A stretch of DNA of 64,000 nucleotides from Psychrobacillus vulpis (GCF_006861825.1 NZ_VDGI01000001.1:78172-142171); one strand, 5' to 3'. Positions 18,082 to 27,207 are shown, counted from the stretch's first letter. Numbers and translations: made by a program. Notes: a model not told the origin generated them from the letters alone.

Positions 18082-19464
18082 TCATACGTTTTGAAACTGT
18101 TCAATCACTCGTTCTAATTTCATACCACGTGAGCCTTTCACTAAAACAATCGCTTGCTCATCGATGTGTTTTTCTAAGAAAGCAGTAATTTTCTCAATGT
18201 CATTTTCAATCCAAATAATCTGATCCTCATGAAACTTCGAGACTAACTTTTTATATAGCCATTCCATTCTAGGTCCATATAAACAAACACCTGAAAATAC
18301 TCCATCAGGAATTGATGCGCTCATTTCTTCATGGTACTGCTTTTCGTTTTCGCCAAGCTCTAGCATATCTCCAAGTACAAGCCACTTAACAGGTTTAATC
18401 GATGATCTTTGCAAAAATGCGATAGCTGCTCTCATAGAAGTAGGAGCTGCATTATATGCATCATTTATAAAAATCGCTCCATTTGATGCTTCAATCACTT
18501 GCATACGCATATCTGTTAACACAATTTGCTTTAAAGCTACACGCATTTGAGTGGCTGTTAACCCTATCTCCTTACCAATTAATAAGGAAGCGAGCGTATT
18601 TTTTACTTGATGCTCTCCGAGAATTGGAATAGAAAGTTCTTCATTTAATTCCCCTTCTACTTGAAAAACACTTCCTTGCTCTGTGAACGTCACATCTATT
18701 ATTCGCAAATCATTGTTCTCGTTAACTCCGAAAGATTTGGATGTAATAGAGGGAACACCTTCCACAAACGGACGAAGGAGTGGTTCATCCCCGTCATAGA
18801 ATAACTGTCCTTGTTTGCTTAAGCCAGAAATTATTTCAAACTTTGCTTTAGCAATTCCTTCTCGAGAGCCCAAATCTTGCATATGTGCCTCACCAATATT
18901 TGTAATGACAGCATACGTTGGCTTTGCGAGATTGGAAAGGAATTCAATTTCTCCAAAGGAACTCATACCCATTTCAAGCACTGCAAACTCTGTATCTTCT
19001 TCTAACGAAAGAATTGTTAAAGGTAACCCTAACTCATTATTAAAATTACCTTCTGTTTTTTTCACTCGGTAGTAAGGTGAGAGCATGCCTGCAACTAAGT
19101 CTTTTGTAGAAGTTTTCCCATTGGAACCTGTAATGCCGATGAAAACAGTTTTTAGCTCTGCACGATACGATTCCGCCATCTGCTGAAGTGCTCTTTCCCC
19201 GTTCTCTACAAATAAAAGAGGAACATCCTTTGGTGGATTAGGTTCATCCTTTAACCAAAATGATGCTACAGCTCCTCGATTAAAAGCATCTTGCACAAAG
19301 CGATGCCCATTCACATTCTCCCCACGAAAAGGGATAAATATATCTCCGGGCTGCAATGTTCTCGTGTTAATGGATACTCCTGTTACAACGGGGTCCTTCT
19401 CACAAGAGCTTTCAATTTGAAGCCAACTTGCGATTTCAGATAGTTTCTTTTTCAACTTGATCAC
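18082..19464 (-). CDS. murF: UDP-MurNAc-tripeptide--D-alanyl-D-alanine ligase
   Basis: MurF adds D-Ala-D-Ala to the UDP-MurNAc-tripeptide. The 460-residue protein has the Mur-ligase ATP loop [13 protein letters not shown] near residue 110, [12 protein letters not shown], the EMGMSSFGE motif and the C-terminal [14 protein letters not shown]. It starts at a GTG overlapping the ddl stop codon, so the ligase that makes D-Ala-D-Ala and the one that uses it are coupled. Confidence 0.96.
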   Translation of the reverse strand: MIKLKKKLSEIASWLQIESSCEKDPVVTGVSINTRTLQPGDIFIPFRGENVNGHRFVQDAFNRGAVASFWLKDEPNPPKDVPLLFVENGERALQQMAESYRAELKTVFIGITGSNGKTSTKDLVAGMLSPYYRVKKTEGNFNNELGLPLTILSLEEDTEFAVLEMGMSSFGEIEFLSNLAKPTYAVITNIGEAHMQDLGSREGIAKAKFEIISGLSKQGQLFYDGDEPLLRPFVEGVPSITSKSFGVNENNDLRIIDVTFTEQGSVFQVEGELNEELSIPILGEHQVKNTLASLLIGKEIGLTATQMRVALKQIVLTDMRMQVIEASNGAIFINDAYNAAPTSMRAAIAFLQRSSIKPVKWLVLGDMLELGENEKQYHEEMSASIPDGVFSGVCLYGPRMEWLYKKLVSKFHEDQIIWIENDIEKITAFLEKHIDEQAIVLVKGSRGMKLERVIEQFQNV

Positions 19465-20567
19465 TCTCCGTCCTTCGAATGTTCAAGTTGTTGCTTCTCT
19501 TCGTATCGCTCTACAGCTAGTGTGATTAATTCTTCTATTAACTCAGAATAAGACAGTCCAGATTCCATCCAAAGCTTAGGATACATACTAATTGGCGTAA
19601 ATCCTGGCATAGTATTAACTTCATTGATGATTACTTCTTCCTCTTCTGTAACGAAAAAGTCCGCACGAACAAGCCCAGAACAATCCAAAACTTTAAAAGC
19701 ACGAATTGCAGCATCTTGCATCTTCTTTAATAAACCATCCGAAACTATAGCTGGGATAGCATAGTTTGTCGTTCCATCCTCGTATTTTGCTTCATAATCG
19801 TAAAAGTCCTTTGTTGGTAATACTTCTCCAGCAACCGAGCATCTTGGTTCATCGTTTCCAAGAACACTTATTTCTAATTCGCGAGCTACAATTCCTTGTT
19901 CCACAATAATTTTACGATCGTATTTAAAAGCAAGCTCAACTGCTTTCAAAAGTTCTTCTCTGTTTGTAGCTTTACTAATTCCTACACTTGATCCTAAGTT
20001 AGCTGGTTTAACGAATAAAGGCCATGTCAAACTTTCTTCCATTTGCTGAATGAGCGCAGCCTGATTATTATTCCACTCTTTTCGTATAAAATGCACGTAT
20101 GGAACTTGTTTTAATCCTGCTTGCGCAAAAAGTTGCTTCATCACTACTTTATCCATTCCAGCAGCAGATGCCAAAACACCATTTCCCACGTATGGTAAAT
20201 TTAGCACTTCAAGTAGACCTTGTACTGTTCCGTCTTCTCCATTTGGTCCGTGAAGTAATGGAAAAATAACGTCCAAACTAGAATTCCTTTTAGCTAATGC
20301 AACATCATTACTAGATCCTTCTACTGGTAAAAAGCTTGTAATACTATTTGGTTTACTTACACCTTCACCGAATTGAAGCTTTTCTACGGATTTAGCTGGT
20401 CCGATTAATGCATTTCCTTTTCTCCACTCACCTGTTTTTGTAATAAAGATTGGATATACTTCATATTTATCAAAATTAATCGCTTGTGATACAGCTCTCG
20501 CTGTCAATAACGACACTTCATGCTCTGCAGATTTCCCACCATATAATAAACCTAATTTTATTTTCAT
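19461..20567 (-). CDS. ddl: D-alanine--D-alanine ligase
   Basis: This ATP-grasp ligase of 368 residues shows the N-terminal [14 protein letters not shown], the [12 protein letters not shown] loop, [14 protein letters not shown] and the metal-binding [17 protein letters not shown]. The tyrosine-free omega loop [12 protein letters not shown] is of the D-Ala type rather than the D-lactate type. It heads the ddl-murF-hydrolase operon. A TTGACG-18-TCTAAT promoter lies about 55 bases upstream. Confidence 0.96.
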   Translation of the reverse strand: MKIKLGLLYGGKSAEHEVSLLTARAVSQAINFDKYEVYPIFITKTGEWRKGNALIGPAKSVEKLQFGEGVSKPNSITSFLPVEGSSNDVALAKRNSSLDVIFPLLHGPNGEDGTVQGLLEVLNLPYVGNGVLASAAGMDKVVMKQLFAQAGLKQVPYVHFIRKEWNNNQAALIQQMEESLTWPLFVKPANLGSSVGISKATNREELLKAVELAFKYDRKIIVEQGIVARELEISVLGNDEPRCSVAGEVLPTKDFYDYEAKYEDGTTNYAIPAIVSDGLLKKMQDAAIRAFKVLDCSGLVRADFFVTEEEEVIINEVNTMPGFTPISMYPKLWMESGLSYSELIEELITLAVERYEEKQQLEHSKDGE

Positions 20568-20623
20568 TTGTTAAATAACCTCCACTTTTCGGATATAACT
20601 AGTTTATCACGTAAGATCAAATA

Positions 20624-20653
20624 ATTAGATGAAAAATTTCGGATCGTCGTCAA
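20624..20653 (-). promoter_or_regulatory. Probable sigma-A promoter of ddl-murF
   Basis: TTGACG (20648-20653) and TCTAAT (20624-20629) are 18 bases apart on the minus strand, upstream of ddl. Confidence 0.5.
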
Positions 20654-20670
20654 AATGAAATGTAAACGTT

Positions 20671-20694
20671 GTATTTCAATTTATCTTGAAATAC
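20671..20694 (-). terminator. Weak hairpin after the SMR gene pair
   Basis: A perfect nine-base stem GTATTTCAA / TTGAAATAC lies between the SMR genes and ddl, but only a weak T-rich tail (AACGTTTACATTT) follows. It may be a terminator or an RNA-stability hairpin. Confidence 0.4.
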
Positions 20695-20713
20695 AGTTGT
20701 CAACATCTTGTAA

Positions 20714-21028
20714 TTAGCCAAATAGTTTAAGACCTACAACCCCAAAAATAATACAGCTTAAAAAGAACAGTTTTTTCCAACTTTTTTTCTCATGAAAAAA
20801 GTACATTCCTATTAGTACACTTCCCGCTGCTCCGATTCCCGTCCACACTGCATATCCAGTTCCAACAGCAATATCTTTTAAGGCTTGGGATAACAAGAAG
20901 AAACTAAGGCTAGCTGAAACTACCGTAAAAACTGTATACTTAATTTTTTTAAAACCGTCTGACAGCTTCATATTTACAACAAAAATCACTTCAAATATCC
21001 CAGCAATAATAAGCATCATCCAAGCCAT
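20714..21028 (-). CDS. SMR-family small multidrug/guanidinium transporter subunit 2
   Basis: This 104-residue protein has four transmembrane helices and the SMR signature. The membrane-embedded glutamate is at about residue 13 (IIAGIFEVIFVVNMKLS), and the G-x-AVWTGIGAAGSVLIGM motif is in helix 3. It begins at the last base of its partner's stop region (21028), so the two are co-translated. Paired SMR genes usually form heterodimeric exporters such as YkkCD or YvdRS. Confidence 0.88.
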   Translation of the reverse strand: MAWMMLIIAGIFEVIFVVNMKLSDGFKKIKYTVFTVVSASLSFFLLSQALKDIAVGTGYAVWTGIGAAGSVLIGMYFFHEKKSWKKLFFLSCIIFGVVGLKLFG

Positions 21029-21360
21029 TATTCTACCTCCTCTTCATCATCAACTAGTTTTAAACCTATGATTCCAAAGAGTAATATACATAAAAAGATA
21101 ATCTTTCCAAAACTAACCTCTTCGTTAAACCAAAAAATCCCAACAAGAACTGTTCCTGCTGCTCCTATCCCTGTAAAAATAGCATATGCGGTTCCAATCG
21201 GAATCGTCTTCATCGCTCTTGCAAAAAGAAAAAAACTAACGATTAAAAAAATGATTGTTACGATCGAAGGAAGTAATTCTGTAAATCCATGAGCTTCTTT
21301 CAAACCGATAGCCCATATTATTTCTGTTAAACCTGCAACGATTAAATATAACCACGCCAT
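21028..21360 (-). CDS. SMR-family small multidrug/guanidinium transporter subunit 1
   Basis: This is a 110-residue, four-helix SMR protein. The key glutamate is in VAGLTEIIWAIGLKEAHG, and the helix-3 motif is GTAYAIFTGIGAAGTVLVGI. The WxIGLKxxxG and GTAYA patterns lean towards the SugE/Gdx guanidinium-export branch rather than EmrE, by eye only. No guanidine riboswitch is recognisable upstream, where there is just the terminator of the preceding gene. Confidence 0.88.
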   Translation of the reverse strand: MAWLYLIVAGLTEIIWAIGLKEAHGFTELLPSIVTIIFLIVSFFLFARAMKTIPIGTAYAIFTGIGAAGTVLVGIFWFNEEVSFGKIIFLCILLFGIIGLKLVDDEEEVE

Positions 21361-21388
21361 TCTGATACCTCTCCTATCTACATAAATA

Positions 21389-21421
21389 AACGCTTATGCT
21401 TCTTTACGAAGCAAAAGCGTT
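21389..21421 (-). terminator. Terminator after the 246-residue unknown gene
   Basis: A 14-base stem AACGCTT(T)TGCTTC / GAAGCATAAGCGTT with one mismatch is followed by TATTTATG on the minus strand. It lies in the gap before the SMR pair. Confidence 0.75.
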
Positions 21422-21425
21422 CTAA

Positions 21426-22166
21426 TCAAATTTCAATTAGTAAATCTGCTGGCTTGTCCAAATGAAGATTTAAATCACCAAGTACTTCGTCTGGAAATAT
21501 ATTCTCAGGTAAGCTTCGAATTTCCAGTCCATAATTTGTTTTATCCAATTTAAATAAGGACATTAATACTCCATCTTCATAATAATCAGTATATGCTTCC
21601 ACTTTATCTGCCGATAATTCTGGTAATACCACATTATTTTTTTTGCGCCAAAAAGCAGTTGATTTAGCTTTCTCACTTATTAATTGATTAAATACACTAG
21701 CAATTAATTTATTTATATCCTCAACATCTCGAAAGTATACTTTCGTAATTTGCTGTCCTTCATCCGTTAAGTAAACAAATCTGTTTTGTAAATGATGATA
21801 AAAAGGCAAACGAAATGCTTCTTTTTTATGTGCTATATATAAAAGCTCAGCTTGCTCTTGTGGTGACAGCATGTTCAACCTCTTTTCATCTGAAAAGTCC
21901 AGTAAACATAGTGCTGTCGGGTGTTCAGCATAGTCCTTTAAAAACCGAGCATATTGATCTTGAACAACAAATTCTAACTGTGTATGAATGTTAAAAGATG
22001 CATCTTCATACCTATGTTTTAACAATAAAAGAGCAGACAAATCAGAGAAATACTTGATAAACTGTTGGATGGAAATCCCACTAAATAATACGAAATGCTC
22101 AATTTCATTTACATGTACATATAAATGAGTTAAATATTCTTCTACTTCTTTCTCTTTTTTCGCCAC
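21426..22166 (-). CDS. Hypothetical cytosolic protein, 246 residues
   Basis: I do not recognise this family. The protein is soluble and acidic, without transmembrane segments, signal peptide or obvious catalytic motif. The N-terminal 60 residues are helical (EEYLTHLYVHVNEIEHFVLF). The middle is rich in aromatic residues, and the C-terminal third looks like mixed alpha/beta (MSLFKLDKTNYGLEIRSLPE). The start is GTG at 22166, with AAGGAG eight bases upstream. It stands alone between the SMR pair and the divergent SEDS gene. Codon use is like that of its neighbours. Confidence 0.7.
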   Translation of the reverse strand: MAKKEKEVEEYLTHLYVHVNEIEHFVLFSGISIQQFIKYFSDLSALLLLKHRYEDASFNIHTQLEFVVQDQYARFLKDYAEHPTALCLLDFSDEKRLNMLSPQEQAELLYIAHKKEAFRLPFYHHLQNRFVYLTDEGQQITKVYFRDVEDINKLIASVFNQLISEKAKSTAFWRKKNNVVLPELSADKVEAYTDYYEDGVLMSLFKLDKTNYGLEIRSLPENIFPDEVLGDLNLHLDKPADLLIEI

Positions 22167-22276
22167 TGAACTCACTCCTTCATCGTCTGTTTTATATTAG
22201 CATAATATTACATGTGAAACATCTATATTTCTATCATCGTCTCTTTTACTAGCAAGCAAAATCCAATCATTTACGC

Positions 22277-22389
22277 TATAATAGGAAAAGTGTAAGAAGC
22301 CGCCTAGTTACGACGAGCTTGCGCAGGAGTAGACGGTGACTGAAGCTGGATTAGGAAAGTGAAATTTGAAAGAAATTTAGGTGACTATT
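22277..22389 (+). promoter_or_regulatory. Promoter and unusual leader of the SEDS gene
   Basis: A TATAAT box (22277-22282) lacks a good -35. It is followed by about 100 bases that are richer in G and C than the surroundings, including AAGCCGCCTAGTTACGACGA and GCGCAGGAGTAGACGG. The coding start has AGGTGACTATT before it. No known RNA class is recognised. Confidence 0.35.
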
Positions 22390-23574
22390 ATGGAAAACAA
22401 AAAAGGCTTTGCCGATCGATTCGATTGGACGCTCGCTTTTATTATATTATTATTTCTGATTGTTAGCGTACTTGCTATTTCCTCTGCAATAACAACCGGA
22501 CAATACGCTGGAACGAATTTTGCAGCTAAACAGGTTTTCTGGTATGCCGTTGGGACAATTATTATTGGGTTCGTTATGATTTTTGAACCAGAGCAATATA
22601 AAAAGATGTCTTGGATTATTTATGGTTTTGGTATACTTCTTCTTGCGATTCTATTTATCTTGCCAGGAAGCATGGAACTTGTGGCTCCTAGAAATAATGC
22701 GAAAAGCTGGTTTCATTTACCGATTGGGGATATACAGCCAGCAGAATTTATGAAGACCTTTTATATTTTGGCTCTTGCCCGTTTAATTACAAAGCATCAT
22801 GAAGTATATCTAATGAAGTCCATAAAGACAGATTTCATCTTGCTTGGAAAAATTGCCGTAACCTTAATCGTGCCACTAGCTTTTATTCTTAAACAGCCTG
22901 ACCTTGGTACTGCACTTGTATTCATTGCTATTACAGCAGCTTTAGTTATAGTAGCAGGCATCACATGGAAAATTATACTTCCGTTAGTTCTGGGTTCAGC
23001 TACAATAGGAGCCTCTCTTCTTTGGATGGCACTTTATATGCAAGAGTTTTTAGAAGATAAATTTGGTTTACAAGCATATCAATTTGCTCGGATTTATTCC
23101 TGGATAGATCCTTATGCATATGCTTCAGACGAAGGGATGCACTTAATTTCTTCATTAAACGCCATCGGTTCTGGAGAGATTTTTGGAAAAGGCTACGGTG
23201 GTCGGGTAGTTTATGTACCCGAAAATCATACGGACTTTATTTTCGCTGTTATTGGAGAAGAATACGGATTCATTGGTGCGAGTATCGTTATTAGTCTTTT
23301 CTTTTTACTCATTTTTCATTTGACGAAAATTACGCTTCAGTTGAAAGATGCTTATAGTACGTATGTATGTGCAGGGATTATAGCGATGATTACCTTCCAC
23401 GTGTTTGAAAATATCGGGATGACAATTCAATTGTTGCCAATTACCGGAATTCCTTTACCATTCATCAGCTATGGTGGTAGTTCGCTCATGGGTAATATGC
23501 TCGCAATTGGTTTAGTATTTAGTATGAAATTCCATCACAAAACGTATATGTTCGCCAAAAATGAAGATGACTAA
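22390..23574 (+). CDS. SEDS-family peptidoglycan glycosyltransferase, RodA/FtsW type
   Basis: This is an integral membrane protein of 394 residues with about ten helices. SEDS motifs are present: WFHLPIGDIQPAEFMKTFYI near residue 112, KQPDLGTALVF near 160 with the catalytic-loop Asp, a long extracytoplasmic loop with the sequence GKGYGGRVVYVPENHTDFIF, and GIPLPFISYGGSSL near the end. SEDS proteins polymerise glycan from lipid II. The PENHTDFIFA motif fits the RodA/FtsW/SpoVE group; the branch cannot be fixed by eye. It is monocistronic, followed by a strong two-way terminator. Confidence 0.9.
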   Translation: MENKKGFADRFDWTLAFIILLFLIVSVLAISSAITTGQYAGTNFAAKQVFWYAVGTIIIGFVMIFEPEQYKKMSWIIYGFGILLLAILFILPGSMELVAPRNNAKSWFHLPIGDIQPAEFMKTFYILALARLITKHHEVYLMKSIKTDFILLGKIAVTLIVPLAFILKQPDLGTALVFIAITAALVIVAGITWKIILPLVLGSATIGASLLWMALYMQEFLEDKFGLQAYQFARIYSWIDPYAYASDEGMHLISSLNAIGSGEIFGKGYGGRVVYVPENHTDFIFAVIGEEYGFIGASIVISLFFLLIFHLTKITLQLKDAYSTYVCAGIIAMITFHVFENIGMTIQLLPITGIPLPFISYGGSSLMGNMLAIGLVFSMKFHHKTYMFAKNEDD

Positions 23575-23580
23575 AAATAA

Positions 23581-23630
23581 AAAAGGTGGTTCAAAAAGTC
23601 GTAGGATACGGACTTTTCGAACCACTTTTT
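23581..23630. terminator. Bidirectional terminator after the SEDS gene
   Basis: A 20-base stem with one mismatch (AAAAGGTGGTTC... / ...GAACCACTTTTT) stands between the SEDS gene and a tiny minus-strand gene. It is flanked by T-tracts in both directions. Confidence 0.9.
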
Positions 23631-23768
23631 TTAGTTTTGCGCGTGTGGACTATGTGCTGGTGGCGCTAACGCTTTAAGCATGTCAAGTCTCGATTTTGTC
23701 ATTGTTACAGTAACACCAAGCTTTGAAAGATTACTCACAATTTTCTTTAAATCTACTTCCTTAGCCAT
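23631..23768 (-). CDS. Small hypothetical protein, 45 residues
   Basis: The minus-strand reading frame runs from ATG at 23768 to TAA at 23631, with a good ribosome site (GAGGTGG, five bases before the ATG). The product begins MAKEVDLKKIVSNLSKLGV and ends APPAHSPHAQN; it has a basic amphipathic N-terminal helix and a Pro/His tail. It stops exactly at the shared terminator, and its codon use is ordinary, so it looks real. The function is unknown and no family is recognised. Confidence 0.65.
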   Translation of the reverse strand: MAKEVDLKKIVSNLSKLGVTVTMTKSRLDMLKALAPPAHSPHAQN

Positions 23769-23945
23769 TCTATCCACCTCGCCCTTTCCAATTACTATTA
23801 CGATATATTTTAAAAAAAGTTTCTTTTTTTTTATTTTCTCTACATTATCATACCACTATTTAATTCGTTTGAATCTTTCTTTTTTGTTACATATTTTATT
23901 GTTTTGTAAACCAAGATAGATAATAACAAAAAGGAGTGAACCGAT

Positions 23946-24359
23946 TTGAATGTAAAAGATGTGATGAGTAAAGAAGTTGTTACATGCAGCCCGCAGGATT
24001 ATGTGAGTGAGGTAGCAGAGCAAATGCGCTCACTCGATATCGGTTGTCTGCCAGTCCTTAGCGACAAGAAGCTTGTAGGCATGATTACCGATCGAGATAT
24101 TGTCACTAGGTCAGTTGCCAAGGACACAAATAGTAAAGTAGAAGATGTTATGACAAAGTCCATTATTTCCGTTTCTCCTAATGATTCTACAGCTGAAGCT
24201 TCTGCCATCATGGCTAGAAACCAAGTGCGTAGACTTCCAGTCGTCGAGAATAATGAGCTAGTTGGTTTTGTAGCGCTAGCAGATTTGGCATTCCCCTTCC
24301 CGCATGTACAAGAAATTTCTAATGCTTTAGAAAGCATATCCGAACCTCGGTCTTATTAA
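23946..24359 (+). CDS. CBS-domain-pair protein, YhcV-like
   Basis: This 137-residue protein consists of two CBS domains. The first is VKDVMSKEVVTCSPQDYVSE to LVGMITDRDIVTRSVAK and the second VEDVMTKSIISVSPNDSTAE to LVGFVALADLA. CBS pairs (Bateman modules) bind adenosine nucleotides and usually sense energy state or regulate a partner. Stand-alone proteins like this one (B. subtilis YhcV, YlbB group) have no settled partner. Translation starts at a TTG with AAAGGAGTGA before it. Confidence 0.88.
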   Translation: MNVKDVMSKEVVTCSPQDYVSEVAEQMRSLDIGCLPVLSDKKLVGMITDRDIVTRSVAKDTNSKVEDVMTKSIISVSPNDSTAEASAIMARNQVRRLPVVENNELVGFVALADLAFPFPHVQEISNALESISEPRSY

Positions 24360-24363
24360 ACAT

Positions 24364-24403
24364 AAAAGCTATCCCAAAAAATATTTATTGGGGTAGCTTT
24401 TTT
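24364..24403 (+). terminator. Terminator of the CBS gene
   Basis: The stem AAAAGCTATCCC / GGGGTAGCTTTT is followed by TTTTTTG. Confidence 0.88.
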
Positions 24404-24493
24404 GTATTTATATTCGTTTGTATTACAACGTGTCAAACGTTCATTAAACGTGTAATATAGATAGTGGAAGAATGTAGAAAGCAGGGTTTATGC

Positions 24494-25657
24494 ATGAAAA
24501 AGACTATTTTGATATTAATGTCCATTCAGTTTTTAGTTTATCTTGGTTTTGGAATTATCATTCCGGTTCTACCAGAGGTTATTTTGCAAGAAAATTATCA
24601 CGAAATTCATGTAGGTGGATTATTAACCGTTTATTCGTTAGCTTCATTTTTCACTGCTCCACTTTGGGGTATGCTGTCGGATAGAATTGGAAGAAAAACG
24701 CTTATTTTAATTGGGTTAGTAGGTTTTAGTCTAAGTTTTTGGTTGTTTTCATTATTTTTTGATTCGTTATTTATGCTTTACTTATCCCGTGTAGTAGGTG
24801 GTTTATTTTCCGGTGCACTTTACACAGCTGTAACTGGGTTTGCAGCAGATTTATCAGATGAAGATAACCGAAACAAATATATGGGTTTCCTTGGAATGTC
24901 GATTGGTTTAGGGTTTATTTTTGGACCGGCAATCGGTGGCGTACTTGGGCATGTTAACTTATCGTTACCATTCACTGTGTCTGCCATTTTGTTACTCGTA
25001 ATTTTTGTTTATGCAATGATTATATTAAAAGAGCCAGAGCGTTCCGGTGAGGCAAATAAACGTGCTCTGCTTCCAAAAGGTGCAGCAAGTCTTTGGACGT
25101 ACCGCATAAAATACTTATTCCTTTTTTCATTCATGGTGACATTTTTACTTGCCGGTTTGGAAGCAACATTCCAATTGTTCCAAATCGAGAAAATTGAAAT
25201 CACCCCTCTACAAATCGGGTATCTGTTCATGTTTAGTGGGTTCGTTGATGCAGCCATTCAAGGCGGCGTTGTGCGACGCATTAAAAATGGTACTGAGACA
25301 AAATGGCTTTTGTATGCACAAATTTTCACAGCAATTGGTTTGTTTATGACCGTATTTACGAATAGTATTTTCTGGGCGGGGTTATCTCTCTGTGTGTTTA
25401 CAGCAGGTAATGCACTTGCAAGAACGACTATTGTTTCCCTTACTTCGAAAGAATCCGGTGGAAGATATGGAACAGCAGCTGGGATGGCATATTCCATGGA
25501 CAACTTGGGCCGAATTATTGGTCCCTTATTATTCGCATGGCTATTCACGATTCAACCAGGCAATATTTATGTAGTGTCCGGTGTTTTAGCAGTACTTTCT
25601 ATCGGGCTAATCTTTGCATTCCGCAAATCAACGAAGTCCTTGAAAAACATGGCGTAG
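24494..25657 (+). CDS. MFS transporter, multidrug-efflux type
   Basis: This is a 387-residue, 12-helix major facilitator protein. The loop 2-3 signature GMLSDRIGRKTLILIGL (about 60-76) and motif C (GFIFGPAIGGVLG) in helix 5 identify a drug-proton antiporter of the DHA1 group (Bmr/NorA/TetA-like). The ATG at 24494 is preferred because hydrophobic helix 1 follows directly; the site before it (GCAGGG) is weak. Its stop codon opens straight into a 21-base tandem repeat. Substrate unknown. Confidence 0.88.
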   Translation: MKKTILILMSIQFLVYLGFGIIIPVLPEVILQENYHEIHVGGLLTVYSLASFFTAPLWGMLSDRIGRKTLILIGLVGFSLSFWLFSLFFDSLFMLYLSRVVGGLFSGALYTAVTGFAADLSDEDNRNKYMGFLGMSIGLGFIFGPAIGGVLGHVNLSLPFTVSAILLLVIFVYAMIILKEPERSGEANKRALLPKGAASLWTYRIKYLFLFSFMVTFLLAGLEATFQLFQIEKIEITPLQIGYLFMFSGFVDAAIQGGVVRRIKNGTETKWLLYAQIFTAIGLFMTVFTNSIFWAGLSLCVFTAGNALARTTIVSLTSKESGGRYGTAAGMAYSMDNLGRIIGPLLFAWLFTIQPGNIYVVSGVLAVLSIGLIFAFRKSTKSLKNMA

Positions 25658-25815
25658 GATTGAGCGATTTTCGGGGAGATTGAGCGATTGTCCGGGGGGA
25701 TTGAGCGATTTCCCAGGGAGATTGAGCGATTATCCGGAAAGATTGAGCGATTAGCATAGATGATTGATCGATTTCCCGGGGGGATTGAGCGATTGTCCGG
25801 AAAGATTGAGCGATT
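25658..25815. repeat. Tandem repeat of eight 21-bp units (GATTGAGCGATT type)
   Basis: The units start at 25658, 25678, 25699, 25720, 25741, 25762, 25783 and 25804. Each begins GATTGAGCGATT (one unit GATTGATCGATT) and goes on with about nine variable bases such as TTCGGGGA, GTCCGGGGG or ATCCGGAAA. All steps are 21 bases except the first (20). The array begins on the first base after the MFS stop codon and ends just before the next terminator. Read on the minus strand it encodes heptads NRSIxxx in frame, but no ribosome site supports translation. Confidence 0.92.
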
Positions 25816-25834
25816 CACTGCAATATCCAAAACA

Positions 25835-25873
25835 AAAATGCCAAGGAGATAATTTGTTTCTCCTTGGCATTTT
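25835..25873 (-). terminator. Terminator of the MFS_3-type gene
   Basis: A perfect 15-base stem AAAATGCCAAGGAGA / TCTCCTTGGCATTTT is followed on the minus strand by TTTTTGTTTT. It directly precedes the 21-bp repeat array. Confidence 0.9.
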
Positions 25874-25874
25874 C

Positions 25875-27137
25875 CTATTCTAATTCAGGATGTGCTGTTC
25901 TAACAACGGATGGTCTTGCAAGTACTAACACAACTCCAACTAGTAAAAGACTAGAGACGATGAGAATGCTCTCTGCTGGTAAAACATCATATAAGAATCC
26001 GAAAAGTACCATTCCAAAAGGCATAAGAGCCATTGCGAAAGTTTCTAGTATCGAAAATACTCTACCTTTATAATCGTCATCAACCATTTTTTGCATCATC
26101 ACTTGCATTGGCGTATTCGTGAGGATTATTGATACACCATAACCGAACATTAGTAAAATGTAAAAACTAACGGTTACAACATAAGGCATACTAATTAACA
26201 AAGGTAATGCAACTGCTCCCATCAAAACTCCAAGAGCTACGATACCCCATTTAGATACTAATAAAGGATACTTTAGCTCTTTACGAAGGGATAAATAAAT
26301 TGACATTAGTAGCATACCTACAGCGAATGCCCCTTCTGTAAACCCAAAATGTTGAGCATTTATTTTCAATTTCTCGATTAATATAAATGAATAACCAACT
26401 TGGTGTGCACCGAACAGAAAATTGATAAAGAGTGCAATCACTATCAATATTTTCAAAATGGGCTGCTTCATTAAATAATTGAAACCTGCCTTCATGCTCT
26501 GAAGCATCGGTTCCTTCTCTTCCCCTTCTACTACTTCTTTTCGTTTAGCAAATAAGTTAAAATTCATTGTCGATTCTAAGATAACCGCTATGACAGATGC
26601 CACCATATATATAATAAGAAATACAGGCATAGTAACGGCTCCGTATAATAATCCACCAACTGCAGGACTTCCAATTGCTGCAAAAGAAATCGACATTTGG
26701 TTTAAAGACATCGCTTTTTGAATTCTTTCTTTGTTTACAAGTCCCGTGATGGAAGAACTAAACGTCACACTTGAAAATAAAGAAGTTAACGACAAAATTA
26801 CAGTAGTAGTATAAATAGCTATTAGTGATAAACCTATAGTAAAACTAACAATGAGTAATCCCCCTATCGCTATAGTAGTAGCGATTTGGGCAACAATGAC
26901 AATCATCTTTCGAGAATATTTATCCGCAGCATATCCCGCAAATGGTGCCATTATAGTTCTTGGTAAAATGTTACAAATTAAATTCATTGCAAAGCTTGAA
27001 GCAGATCCAGTTAACTGTAAAATATAAAAACTAATCGCAAATGCATACACTTGTGCTCCGAAGCTAGAAATTAACTTACTAATCGTAAATGTCCATAAAT
27101 GATACGTTGCCCTTTTAAGCTTTAACACTTCTTCCAT
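25875..27137 (-). CDS. MFS transporter, MFS_3/EntS-like family
   Basis: This is a 420-residue membrane protein with 10-12 helices. Characteristic are AFAISFYILQLTGSASSFAM in helix 1 and PFAGYAADKYSRKMIVI (loop 2-3), typical of the EntS/MefA macrolide-efflux-like branch. ATG follows AAAAGGGGAAATAGT. It is transcribed divergently from an XRE-TPR regulator. A TTGAAA-17-TATTAT promoter with a perfect 17-base palindrome just downstream of the -10 box lies in the shared gap, so it is probably repressed by that regulator. Substrate unknown. Confidence 0.87.
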   Translation of the reverse strand: MEEVLKLKRATYHLWTFTISKLISSFGAQVYAFAISFYILQLTGSASSFAMNLICNILPRTIMAPFAGYAADKYSRKMIVIVAQIATTIAIGGLLIVSFTIGLSLIAIYTTTVILSLTSLFSSVTFSSSITGLVNKERIQKAMSLNQMSISFAAIGSPAVGGLLYGAVTMPVFLIIYMVASVIAVILESTMNFNLFAKRKEVVEGEEKEPMLQSMKAGFNYLMKQPILKILIVIALFINFLFGAHQVGYSFILIEKLKINAQHFGFTEGAFAVGMLLMSIYLSLRKELKYPLLVSKWGIVALGVLMGAVALPLLISMPYVVTVSFYILLMFGYGVSIILTNTPMQVMMQKMVDDDYKGRVFSILETFAMALMPFGMVLFGFLYDVLPAESILIVSSLLLVGVVLVLARPSVVRTAHPELE

Positions 27138-27159
27138 TACTATTTCCCCTTTTAAAAAA

Positions 27160-27176
27160 GTTTAATTTAATTAAAC
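27160..27176. promoter_or_regulatory. Operator palindrome 1 (MFS side)
   Basis: GTTTAATT-T-AATTAAAC is a perfect 8+1+8 palindrome. It lies just downstream of the -10 box (27179-27184) of the minus-strand MFS promoter, a position that would block transcription. Confidence 0.7.
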
Positions 27177-27178
27177 AA

Positions 27179-27207
27179 ATAATAACATATTCTTCCTTTC
27201 ATTTCAA
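27179..27207 (-). promoter_or_regulatory. Sigma-A promoter of the MFS_3-type gene
   Basis: TTGAAA (27202-27207) and TATTAT (27179-27184) are 17 bases apart on the minus strand. Confidence 0.65.

Noticed and set aside
21361-21425. Guanidine (ykkC-type) riboswitch before the SMR pair
   Set aside because: The gap is only 65 bases and is filled by the terminator of the preceding gene.
25658-25815. CRISPR array
   Set aside because: Units are 21 bases with about nine variable bases, far too short for repeat-spacer units, and no cas genes are present.
25567-25830. Minus-strand open frame with NRSIxxx heptads
   Set aside because: It follows from a 21-base repeat whose length is a multiple of three, runs into the MFS gene and has no ribosome site; kept only as a repeat.
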